Assembly (NCBI RefSeq): GCF_947507565.1
Contig: NC_089185.1
Span: 1,178,001 to 1,242,000 of the forward strand
Direction of reading: 5' to 3'
DNA: 64,000 bases
Origin: Oscarella lobularis
Taxonomy: Eukaryota > Porifera > Homoscleromorpha > Homosclerophorida > Oscarellidae
Below, piece after piece: positions 54,851-64,000 of the stretch; position 1 is the first letter of the stretch; each line of letters begins with the position of its first letter. Below the pieces are notes generated by a model that saw only the letters and a program-made list of their open reading frames with translations, searched no databases and was not told the origin of the DNA. The position numbers and the translations under genes were made by a program.

Positions 54851-55169
54851 CTGTAGCCACAGCGACGTCGCTGACAACGAATGCTAGGCATCGTACTAGT
54901 TACTCCAGTTCTCGCGTCAGTTATGACTAAGTTTCTCTTTTCATCAGCCTTTTAGAAGGCTAACTAGCTGTGTGTATATTAATTAAGACGTCCTTGCAAT
55001 GAACCGTCGTAACGTACAGAAGCTTTTTGCACCCCCACCCTTCCATACCATTGTGCTACCTGGTTGGAACGTAGGTCGGTAGGTCGGTTTTGAAATTAAA
55101 TACAACAGATTCCTTTAGTTACATCCATGCAAACAAGTGCTGAGTTCACTCCACTACACCGTAGATGGG
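54851..55169. other. Convergent gap between TEX11 and REPS
   Basis: 3' flanks of two convergent genes. ATTAAA near 55097 could serve TEX11. No other feature seen. Confidence 0.45.
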
Positions 55170-58100
55170 CTACGTTTCTGAAGTGCTTTTAAGGTTCTCC
55201 AATTGCACTTGCAGTCTCTGCCGTTCGTCTTTGACCTTAGGAAAGAGGGTCAAAGGATAGACGCAGAAAGGGGCACTCACCTTGATCAAATTCTCGCTTA
55301 ATTCGCCGTTTAGACGCTCCAAAGCAAGACACTGATTCTTCAATTTTCTAGTAGCATCGAGCAGGGCGGATCGATCCTTTTTCGGCCTTACACACACAAG
55401 AGGTCAGTCAATGTCAACAGAAAGAAACTAAAACATCACACTCACTTGTTGACAGTAGCATACGTGTCAGCGGTTGACGGTACTACAAAATCTTCAGGAG
55501 ACATAGACTCCCGGCGCCTGTGATAGGCAAGCGGCACGGGAGGCGCTTTCTGTTCACGAGGCAAATAATGATCAACGCAAGACGACAGGTGGCATAGAAG
55601 TGTCTCGCCTTTTTCTCTCGACGAACGACGGTAGGTTGGGGCGCTTCGGTGACATCAGGTAAAGAAGGAGGTGGGGACACACTGGCCTCTAATGCATAAA
55701 TCATCACATGCTCGTCATAGCAGCGAGGCAAAAACCGTACCCTTTCTCCGTGGCATCGGATCGTCGGGAGATTTAGCTCTGAGTTCCTGAGAATGAAAAG
55801 CATATCAAGAATTGCGTACTTGAACAGTGCGCACTACTTTACTTGAGTGAAATCTCGAGTTGCTTTGCTTGAGAAAGCGTCCAACGAGACGGCCTTCTTG
55901 TGACCTTTCCTCGTCGAGGGACTTCCTCCGTCGCCGTCAGTCACAGGAATCATGTGCCCCTTCAACGGTGGCTCAGGAGCTGGTTTCTTTGGTTTGCGTT
56001 TCTTTATTTGAAAAAAAAACGAGTTCTAACGTTCTGCGCGTGTCAGTCAAGAGAGGAAGAGCGTTTACCGGTGGAGCCACGGGAAAGTCTCTCGGGGGCA
56101 GAGCGGGCGGGAAGTCCTGAAAAAAGACAACAACGTAAGGTAAAGAAACGGTATTTTCATAGCCTGACGTACGAATTCTGAAGTAGCCTGCTGGCCTGGT
56201 GCAAAAGAAATCAGCCAGGACTCAAGAAAGAGATCACGTATCAACACATACCTCCAGAAGCTGGCGCTTCCTTCAGATCGTCTTGCCGTTCGTGCTGCTC
56301 CGTTTTAAAAACGATATTGATGTCCAGAGAAGACGACCGCGAATGGCCCTTCTTCTCCTTCGTCGACGGCGACCGTTTAGGAGGCGGCGTAGAAGTAGCA
56401 ACGGCACTCGCCGAACTCGCCGGCTGATCCAAAGGACCGATCCGAAAACGCTGAGCGGACGAAGGATCCTGTTGCGGCGGAACGACGATAACGGGTGCCG
56501 TCTGACTAGTGAGCAGGTGACGATGTTGAGGAGGAGGCGCAGGATTTTGAACGCCGGCAGCTGCAGTACTGGACGGCGTCGGATTTCCTTGGGGTTGATT
56601 GACTGGCAGTCTGGAAAGAGTCGCCGACACGCCGGCGTCGAACGGATCGTCGATCAACGATTCCTCGTCACCGAGAATGGAATACTTGTCGCGCTTCTTT
56701 CCCTTCTCCCTAACGCTCCTCGACTTCTTGACCTGCGACTTTTTCTTCGGTGGTAGACTCGGCGGAGCGAGAAGATCGACCGAGCTCGCTCCTCCGCCGG
56801 CTGCCGAGTGACTCAAATCGTCGAGTAGATCTTTGGGTTTTTCGACGGGCGGCGGCGGCGGCGGCAGTTCACTGCCGGAGTCGGTGGCACTTTCAAATTG
56901 ATCGATACGGTTTCGAACGAAAGGACCGTCTATCTCGTCAATATTCCCTGAGTTGACTTTCTTGTGCGCCGTCGCCGCCGCCGCCGCCGCCGCGCGATTG
57001 GAATCGGGCTGCGACTTTGACTTGGGCGAAACGCCCGGCAAGGTGACGTGTAGCATTGACACTGGGGCCGGTTTGACGGGCGAAATTGGCGACGTCGCGC
57101 TGCCGCCGACACGTGACGACGGAGGCGGACGTAGATTGAGTGTCGGGTGAAAGGCTTGATCGACAGCGGTGACGACGTCAGGTTGCTTCGAAGCCACCCA
57201 CTTCTAAAAAGAAAAAAATGGAAAGATATATAAATGTCTTGTGAATTTGGGAAGGCCCGGGCCACTTTTTCTGTGGAAGAAGAAGAGTCGAAGTGATCTT
57301 CTACGGAAAGATATATCGTATTGTAATGAGCGTGATATTTCTCTCGCCTTTCTTGCTCTCCGGTAGCAGACTGAGTGGAGTCGTTTCAGGAATCAGCTTT
57401 CCCTTTCGTCGTGCGACCGTCAAGTGCATCGCAATGGAAAACTCGTCGACCGACAATTGCCCGTCCTTGTCAATATCAGACAAACGCCTAGAGAGAGAGA
57501 GAGAAAAAGGAGGTGAACAAAAGACAGAAGCAAAGAAAGGGCTTTACCAGATAGCAGACAAATCAGCCGTGGGCAATTTCGACTTGACAAAGAACGTCCG
57601 AGCCTGATCCCCTACGAGAAGAGACAACGAAAGGAGTCGAACGACGCAACCCCGAGACTCCTCATCCACCAACCGGGAAGATAACCAGACGATGTAGGCA
57701 ATTCCTTGAACTGCTGTTCATAACGCCTCCTCTCCCCCGAAGACATCGTCCAAACGTCCTTCGAAGCGGTATCCTTCGCTCTATCGGCTGGACGATGGAC
57801 AGGTTGAGAAGCAGGGGCATTGTCAGTCAAGCCCGAGTACTGCCAGGCCTGCTGTTGCGGCTGTTGCCGTTGCTGATGTTGTTTTTGTTGTTGTTGTTGC
57901 TGCTGCTGCGGCTGCGGCTGCGAAACGCCGCCCGGTGTCACGACGTATTGTACGCCGTAGCTGGTCGATTGCGGCACGTCGAAACGATTGATGCTGCTCG
58001 TCGGCTCCGTCGTGGACGATCGATCCCATGCGCCGGAACTTCCACCAGCTTGAGGGTGAGATCGAATCGACGTCGCCATCGGCGGCGGCGGCGAAAATTC

Positions 58101-58207
58101 GTCGAGAGGAAAATTCGGATTGACGAAGCCGTCGTCGAAGTCTGACGACGTTGCGGATCGACGAGAGAGAAAAAAGGAACGATCGACGTCGAGTGTTTAC
58201 CTGCCAT
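55170..58207 (-). CDS. REPS1: RalBP1-associated Eps-domain protein (REPS), multi-exon
   Basis: Endocytic adaptor that links RalBP1 to the clathrin machinery. Exon 1 is seven coding bases (ATGGCAG, start 58207), joining to give MADFDDGFVNPNFPLDEFSP. A Gln/Pro-rich stretch follows, then one EH domain: SSGERRRYEQQFKELPTSSG, FFVKSKLPTADLSAIW, LSDIDKDGQLSVDEFSIAMH (EF-hand loop D-x-D-x-D-G) and LTVARRKGKLIPET. A large exon (57197 to about 56250) is disordered, Pro-rich and Ser-rich, with a proline run PPPPPPVEKPKDLLDDL. The C-terminus is a coiled coil LKNQCLALERLNGELSENLI ... VQLENLKSTSET, matching the RalBP1-binding end of vertebrate REPS proteins. I see one EH domain. Divergent from VTA1 with 217 bases between starts. 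Confidence 0.85.
57861..57915 (-). repeat. CAA/CAG-rich glutamine-coding repeat in REPS
   Basis: Encodes [20 protein letters not shown] on the minus strand. Confidence 0.85.
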
Positions 58208-58424
58208 CTTCGCGTGACGTTCTCTCCACTCGTCTAGGCTGTGAGACGGTGGGTCCCCATGGGGCCTTCGATAGAGTGAAATTTCTTGAATCGACGCAGG
58301 CAGCTGATAGGAAGATTCGTCGTCGAAGAGGGGACGCGCTTTGGTCAGGGAAAGGTACTCTACGCGAAGAACGGGGTTCGAAGTGCGATCCGGGCGTCAT
58401 CGCGCCTGCACCCCCCGTACAAAT
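58208..58424. promoter_or_regulatory. Divergent promoter between REPS and VTA1
   Basis: 217 bases between two start codons on opposite strands, so both promoters must lie here or overlap the first introns. No TATA box seen. Role inferred from position. Confidence 0.4.
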
Positions 58425-59686
58425 ATGGCCCTCCAACTTCCCACGGAATTGAAGGCCCTGCAGCAGTATATTCGAACCGCTCAAGAATTTTCCAAGCGAG
58501 ATCCAATCGTTACTTACTTCTGTAAGGCTAGAATTCGTACCAGATTCGTCTGCGACCGTTCTGGGCTGTTTTTTTATCAAGGCTGGCTCTATGCTGTGCA
58601 AGAAGGAATCCGTCTCGGTGGCACTAAGACTCCGAACGGGAAAGCGGCTCTGACGCAACTTATGAACGATTTGGAAAAGGTACATTTTAGATGCTGCACA
58701 AAATTGATACATATAACGTTTTATATGTAATATCTGCTGCAGCTGAAGGAAGTGCTTGTAAAGAAGTGCGAAGAGACGGTTACTAACGACGAAATAGCGC
58801 AAACGTATTTGGAAGAGAAAGGCGATCAACTGTTCTCATATGCAGACACTGAGGATCGAGCTAGCAGATTTGGCAAGTAAGTCAATTGCACAGTAGTTCA
58901 TATGTTCATGTACATGATAGTTTCAATGAAGTTTATTATAAACGTTAGTGGTCATGGACCCCCAGATTGTTTTCAGACCAATCTGATAAAATTGTTAGAT
59001 AACTCTATGATAAGTTTCTCCTAAACTCCAGGAACGTTATCAAGGCATTTTACACTGCCAGTACTCTCTACACTATTCTTGAACAATTTGGCGAGTTGTC
59101 GCCAGAGGTGAGCATATGCATTCAGAGGCTTGACTTTCTATTGTTGTCTCTCTATTAGATGGCAAGAAAGCGAAAATATGCCAAATGGAAAGCGACGTAC
59201 ATTAACACGTGTCTCAAAAATGGGGAAACTCCTCAGCCCGGTCCCATTGGCTCAGATCAAGAATTTGACGATTTTCTATCGTCAGAACCTTCTGCCGCCG
59301 CCGCAGCGGCAGCATCAAATCAGCCGTCCGGATCAGTTGGTTTTCAAAGTTTCGTCCCACCACCCCACCAACCTGATCCGCAACAAAACCCATATCCAGC
59401 TGGTCCACCTGCTCCGGGAGCCTTTGCATATGCTCCACCTCCGTCGTCTGCTACCGCTGTTAATCCATCACCGCCCTCTGGACAAGGAGCGACAAGCCAG
59501 CTTCCCGCTGCAGCCGCGTCGGCAGCGCCCCTCCAAGGTCTTCCCTATAATCTGGAGCGACATCAGCGCGTCGAGAAGCTGTGCAGGTTCGTTGTCAGCT
59601 CGCTCAATTACGAAGACGTCGATGCAGCAGTGAAGAACCTTCGGAAGGCTCTCAACGTTCTGACGACGGGTCGCGAAGAAGGCTGA
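58425..59686 (+). CDS. VTA1: Vacuolar protein sorting-associated protein VTA1 (LIP5), multi-exon
   Basis: Cofactor that activates VPS4 to disassemble ESCRT-III. The start MALQLPTELKALQQYIRTAQ is followed by EFSKRDPIVTYFC and, after an intron, WLYAVQEGIRLGGTKTPNGK, MNDLEKLKEVLVKKCEE, LFSYADTEDRASRFGKNVIK, AFYTASTLYTILEQFGELSP and RKRKYAKWKATYINTCLKNG plus ETPQPGP: the N-terminal tandem MIT region. A Pro/Ala/Gln-rich linker follows. The C-terminal VPS4-binding motif is QRVEKLCRFVVSSLNYEDVD and AAVKNLRKALNVLTTGREEG. The domain order and length (about 320 residues) match the family. An upstream in-frame start would add no conserved sequence. Confidence 0.93.
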
Positions 59687-60448
59687 ACAGAAGGTACGCA
59701 CGGTATGCATTAGGCACATAGATGTACATCGCGTTGTGAGGTCTTGTGACTCTCGAGGCATGTCGCACAAACAAACAATGCAACTGTACTTCGGGCTATG
59801 CGCAAACCTCACACTAGCAGTCCTGTTTACGAATTCCAATATTAGAAATGCAAAAGGTCGATAAAAAGCCAGTTGTCCGCCTCCTTGAAGGCGACTATGC
59901 AAACCAAGTCTTCTATATATGAATCCTACTATTTGAAATGCGTACGGTGAATAGTAAATGTCCGTTGCTTGGACTTGAAGGCGACTGTGCCTGCAATTAT
60001 CATTACGTAATGTTTTCTACGGCCCGTGCCTTGTTGACAGATCGTCAAATTGAATTGGTTCGCCCAGCGATGCCGATTCGCTGGCGGGGTGAGGGGGCTC
60101 AGCCGAGGGGTGGTCGAGAGATCCGTTTGCGTCGCTTCGTCGCACGTGATAGCGCACGACATCACAACAGGGCAGGATACGCCTTCGAGAAAACCGCTCT
60201 ATTCGCTCGAAAAATCCTCTCCGTGGACCTCGGAAACGACGACGCCGACAGCCGTTTTTCCAACGCTCGCCCCGTCGTGCAAGACAACCTGTTGTCGGGC
60301 GAGCGTCAGCGTCGTTTCTGTCGTCCCTATCCGGGCACGAAAGTGCGGGGGGAGCACGAACACAGCTAAGTTTAGAATCGAAAATCGCCTCTAAATATTC
60401 GCTCCCCGTCGCTCGGAGCCACATCGTTTGAGCTAGCGAATTCGCACG
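59687..60448. other. Gap between VTA1 and FOXO
   Basis: Likely FOXO promoter and 5' UTR in its distal half, which is GC-rich. Open frames up to 143 codons lie on both strands around 59.9-60.4 kb but show no recognisable family. CTTGAAGGCGACT occurs twice (about 59883 and 59976), a small direct repeat. Confidence 0.5.
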
Positions 60449-62214
60449 ATGGATCTGCCCGCTCAGAGGGCGTTGACGCCGTCCGGCGGCGGGTCGAAGA
60501 AGCCGCCCGCACGACGCAACGCCTGGGGAAACATGTCCTACGCTGACCTGATCACGCAGGCGATCACGTCGTCGCCGGACCAGCGCATGACTTTGTCTCA
60601 GATATACGATTGGATGGTGAAGAACATCGACTACTTCAAGGACAAAGGCGATTCGTCGTCTTCCGCCGGCTGGAAGGTGTGGCCAGTGCCTATTCCGACT
60701 CCGCCTCCTCCTCCTCCTATATCTCGGCTCCCCTTTAGAACTCGATCCGACACAATCTATCGCTTCACCAACGCTTCATGCGCATCCCCAACGAAGGTCC
60801 GGGCAAGAGTTCGTGGTGGGTCATCAATCACGACGTGAAACCGGGCAAATCGACGCGTCGACGCGCGATGTCGGTCGACGCCGGCGGCGGCCCATCGTCG
60901 TCCGCCACGACGACGGCGGCGGCGGCAGCGATGGTCGCAAAACGACGCGGACGACATCGCCGATCGACGTCGAAAGGCGTCATCGACACGGCAACGGCGG
61001 CGGCGAGCGCGGGAAGTCCGTCACCGAGTCCCGCCTCGTTGCCCCTCCCCCCGTCGCATCTCGCCTGGAGTCCGTCGGCCGTCGACGAACTCGCGCTCAG
61101 CGTCTCGCCGTCGATCGGTTCGCCGACGCCTCTCAACGACGCTCTCTCGCCCGATTCGTATTCGGCCGTCGCGGGAACGAGCGCGCTCGGCGGCGCCGCG
61201 TCCGCCGGCTACGATTTCACGCCTCCGCCTCTCGAAACGCCGCTCGCCGCCGTTCACGACTCGACGGCGTACGTCGATCCGGCCGCGTATGCCGCCGCCG
61301 CCGATTTCGTCGTCAATTCGCTTCAGGAACAGCTTACGTTGTCGGATGCGATTAGCGGCGGTGGTGGCGGCGCGGACGCTTACAGTTCGATGGCGCCGCC
61401 ACCGCTTTTGACTAACCCGTATCAATCTCAGGCGATGTCGTCATCGTACGGCTACGTGCCGTCGTTGACTCCTATATCCGGGAGCAAGGCGACGACTCCG
61501 CTTGGCTCGCCGCCCATTCATCGTCACGCTTCCGGCGGCGGCATGAGATTGATGTCCGACGGCGAAAGGTATTATCAGAACTCCGAGCAGCTGTCCCAAT
61601 CCCTTCCACTTCATTCTTCTTCTTATTCACGTCCTCCTCCTCCTTCTCATCACCACCAGCATCACCAGCAACATCAACACTATCAGCATAATCGGCATCT
61701 GCCGTACGGACAGATGGCGACTGCGCCTCGGAGTTCATCTTGGAGTCAGTTGTATCCTCAGCAACATCCGCAGCAGCAAAGGCAGCATCCGCAGCACCCA
61801 CAGCATCCGCAGGGACACTACGGGGGTCAATCGTATGTTCAACCGCCTCCGTATTACGCGCAACACCCGGCCGTCAAGAACGAATATAACCAGTATGGAC
61901 ATTCCGTCGATGGTCAGCCCTTGTCGTCTGATTGTCTTCACCATCAATCGGGTTCTTACGCCGTCGTTGGTGGCGGTGTCGGTGTCGGAGGCGGCGGCGG
62001 CGGAGATCAAGTACAGTCGTCAGGCGATCGCTTTCCAAGCGATCTGGATGTGACGTTGTTCAAGGGAACGTTTGACGGACTGACCCTCGACGACGTTCTT
62101 GCGCCGGAAATCTTTCTTGGCGAACAAAACGAGCAGCAAGGAGGTGCACTTAGTTTTGATTTTGATCACTTTCGAGACAAGGACGAGTCGAAATCGTCTA
62201 GTTGGGTTCACTAA
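60449..62214 (+). CDS. FOXO: Forkhead transcription factor FOXO, 2 exons
   Basis: Insulin/stress-responsive transcription factor. Only 24 residues precede the forkhead: [54 protein letters not shown], intron, then [20 protein letters not shown] and [20 protein letters not shown]. The intron after GWK and the [10 protein letters not shown] insertion are FOXO hallmarks. RRRAMS just after the domain fits the second AKT site (R-x-R-x-x-S); RHRRST downstream is another candidate. The N-terminal AKT site around Thr32 has no counterpart. The rest is Ala, His, Gln and Pro-rich, ending with an acidic activation segment ([30 protein letters not shown]). AATAAA at 62344-62349 ends the gene, 69 bases before the NPAT ATG. 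Confidence 0.94.
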
Positions 62215-62343
62215 GGAGCAGACTCTTTTTTCTTGTCACATTGCTTTTAGGAGTGGAGAATAGATAGAGGTAGATTGCGCGTATAACTGCGTAAAAAGAA
62301 CTTTGTTTTTTAGTGGTTACAAATATGTCAGGAAGTTTCATAA

Positions 62344-62349
62344 AATAAA
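62344..62349 (+). terminator. Polyadenylation signal of FOXO
   Basis: AATAAA 130 bases after the stop and only 69 bases before the NPAT start codon. Confidence 0.7.
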
Positions 62350-62417
62350 CAATATCTTGTTTGGAGATAATCATCGGTCACGGGACGAAAGATTTCCCGT
62401 ACCGTAACTGAACCAAG

Positions 62418-64000
62418 ATGGCGGTATCAATGGACCTTCATCGCGACTTGGCTGCCTACGTGTACACGTACCTGGAAAAAGAGAACTACCATAAGACGCT
62501 CCAGGCATTTATCGTAGAATGCCCCATCTTTCGGTCGACCTACACGATCGTACGAGACGCAGAACGAAAACGATTTCCTTCATTCGTTCCCTTTCTCCTC
62601 CTCAGTTGCGCCCGTCTCAGAGCCTCGAGAAAATTCTCGAAGAATATCGACTTCTCAAACTAACCTGTTCCGAAATGGAAACGCAAGGAGACGGCCTTCT
62701 CGCCGGCCTCTGCGAAAAACTCGAATCAATCGTCAATCAAATAAAGTCCGACGAGAAGAAAGGAATTCGAACGAAACAAATGCATTCGTCTTTTGTCGTC
62801 GTAGGTGCATATCGTCGCTGGCTCCTCACCGTCGATTCAAAGTCGAAACTCAAGACCAACGGGGTGGGGGAAATAAGGAGAAATAAGAAACCGTCGCTTT
62901 GTTTTTCAAGATCTTTGTTTTTCCTTAGCCCGTTCTCGATTGGCCGGCTTGAATGTGGCCCGAAAACGCGCCGCCGCCGCCGCTGCTCCGCCGCCGCTGC
63001 CGCCGCCGCCCCCGCCGCCGCCCCCGCCACGTGATCATCATAATGAAGCTACCGCTGCCGACGTTCAGTCTATGACTCTTGTTCCCGTTTATTTTTCCCA
63101 GCCGACCGTTTCGGATGAGCCAGCTGTTACCGCTGGTACTGTTTGTACTAAGTCGCCGAAGCGAAAAGGGTTAGGAAAGTGGATTCCTTCAGTTTGTTTT
63201 TACTGTGAGGCGTTTGGGTTGATTTTAGTGTAAATCCCAAGAGGAGGAGTTCACCTGCGACGCAGGTAGTTGTACCCAGGTCAGTTATAGTAATTAGCTT
63301 GGAAGGGATTTGATTGCGACGTTTGAATTTTAGCCCTTTGAAAGGGGGAAGTGGTAGTAGTGGCAGTGTGGCACACGAGTCAAGTGATCAGCCAATGGAA
63401 AATCAGTCAGCTTCAACCCAGGAAAGAGGCTCGGACACTGCAACGGATGGGCCGGTTCAAGGCTTTCTGGAAACGCTTCTAGAAACGCCGTCCTTGCAGG
63501 AGACGTTGGCCAATATCATTAACAAAGGAAGAGGATCGGAATGGTGTGTTTATACAATCACTCATTCAGTTGACAGGAGAACTTGTTTTAGTGAAGATCA
63601 CGCGATGACCGTTGAAGACACGAATGAAGACAGTAGCAAAGTACTCGCTCTACTGAAACACGCCCCTATTTTTGACCTTTTCTCTTACAGCTCATACCCA
63701 GTGATGCTTTGGCTGGTATTGTAGAAAGAACGGAATCGGATCCGGCGTTTCAAAGCCTCTACACGATATTTGGCTTAGGTGAGACAGCCGCGGGGAAAGA
63801 ATAAAGGAACTAACGTGCTTTTATTCAGACTCTACAGAGCACGTGTTGCCAAAGAGAGCGGGTGCAACGAATACAGATAAAGAGATTGTCTCTGCATCTT
63901 CCGAGTGCCCTCCGGCATCTTCAGCCTCACCTCCGCCGGCCTCCTCGTCATCACCTCGTACCATTCATACAATTCAACTGAAAAAAGGCGCTCACGTCAA
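62418..64000 (+). CDS. NPAT: NPAT, co-activator of histone gene transcription (5' part, cut by window end)
   Basis: Cyclin E/CDK2 substrate that drives replication-dependent histone genes from histone locus bodies. The N-terminal LisH motif reads LHRDLAAYVYTYLEKENYHK and TLQAFIVECP. Then SLEKILEEYRLLKLTCSEME matches the vertebrate L-T-T-I-L-N-E-Y region. A proline run is encoded near 63000-63030. Further on, LETPSLQETLANIINKG parallels the vertebrate SLQEKLAENINKF block and IVERTESDPAFQSLYTIFGL is nearly identical to EQTESDPAFQALFDLF, the diagnostic NPAT motif. The start sits in CCAAGATGGCGGT, which matches a YY1 site. The gene runs past position 64000. Exon borders are approximate. Confidence 0.88.

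Noticed and set aside
59938-60369. 143-codon plus-strand frame upstream of FOXO
   Set aside because: No recognisable content, overlapping antisense frame of equal length, and it lies where the FOXO promoter is expected.
1-64000. Retroviral, LTR or Polinton-type elements, CRISPR arrays, tRNA or rRNA genes
   Set aside because: No reverse transcriptase, integrase, capsid or polymerase motif, no regular spaced repeats and no cloverleaf or rRNA sequence was seen.

Overview
The window is a gene-dense metazoan nuclear region. Introns are mostly 45-150 bp, intergenic gaps are short, polyadenylation signals are AATAAA-type, and codon use mixes G/C and A/T endings. The gene set (SND1, FOXO, TEAD, NPAT, GSKIP, REPS, VTA1, TMEM9, TMEM167B, TEX11, iodotyrosine deiodinase, MRPL23, a LYRM9-like protein) is animal. 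The LolA-like membrane proteins, a death-domain STAND ATPase and a cluster of small secreted cystine-knot proteins fit an early-branching animal. My best guess is a sponge with a compact genome (Oscarella-like homoscleromorph), but this is inference only. All exon models are by-eye splice predictions.

0-8.2 kb: RPL10A (+), SND1/Tudor-SN (-) and a PhoD-like phosphatase (+). SND1 and PhoD share a 167 bp divergent promoter.

8.6-23.1 kb: the most unusual region. Six intronless genes (+) encode secreted proteins ending in a C-terminal cystine-knot-like (CTCK) domain. Three multi-exon genes (-) encode secreted proteins with a netrin/sFRP-like NTR domain. Two CTCK proteins and one NTR protein share a short HGVV motif near their mature N-termini, and several of the genes have matching TATA promoters. 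This looks like a locus of co-evolving extracellular ligands or antagonists.

23.9-37.5 kb: a CaMKII-like kinase without a hub domain, an orphan protein, a Bcl-2-like candidate with a long disordered N-terminus beside a decayed tandem copy of its last exons, iodotyrosine deiodinase, MRPL23, TEAD, GSKIP, an orphan, a LYR protein, TMEM9 and TMEM167B.

37.7-48.9 kb: three LolA-like type I membrane proteins, with a death domain-NB-ARC-repeat STAND gene between the first and second. The STAND gene starts within 45 bp of the first LolA-like stop codon and is in the same reading frame.

49.0-64.0 kb: TEX11/ZIP4 (meiosis) with a 1.47 kb intron holding a Tc1/mariner-type MITE and a SINE-like sequence, then REPS (-), VTA1 (+), FOXO (+) and the 5' part of NPAT (+, cut by the window end). 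I saw no tRNA, rRNA, CRISPR or autonomous transposon gene.
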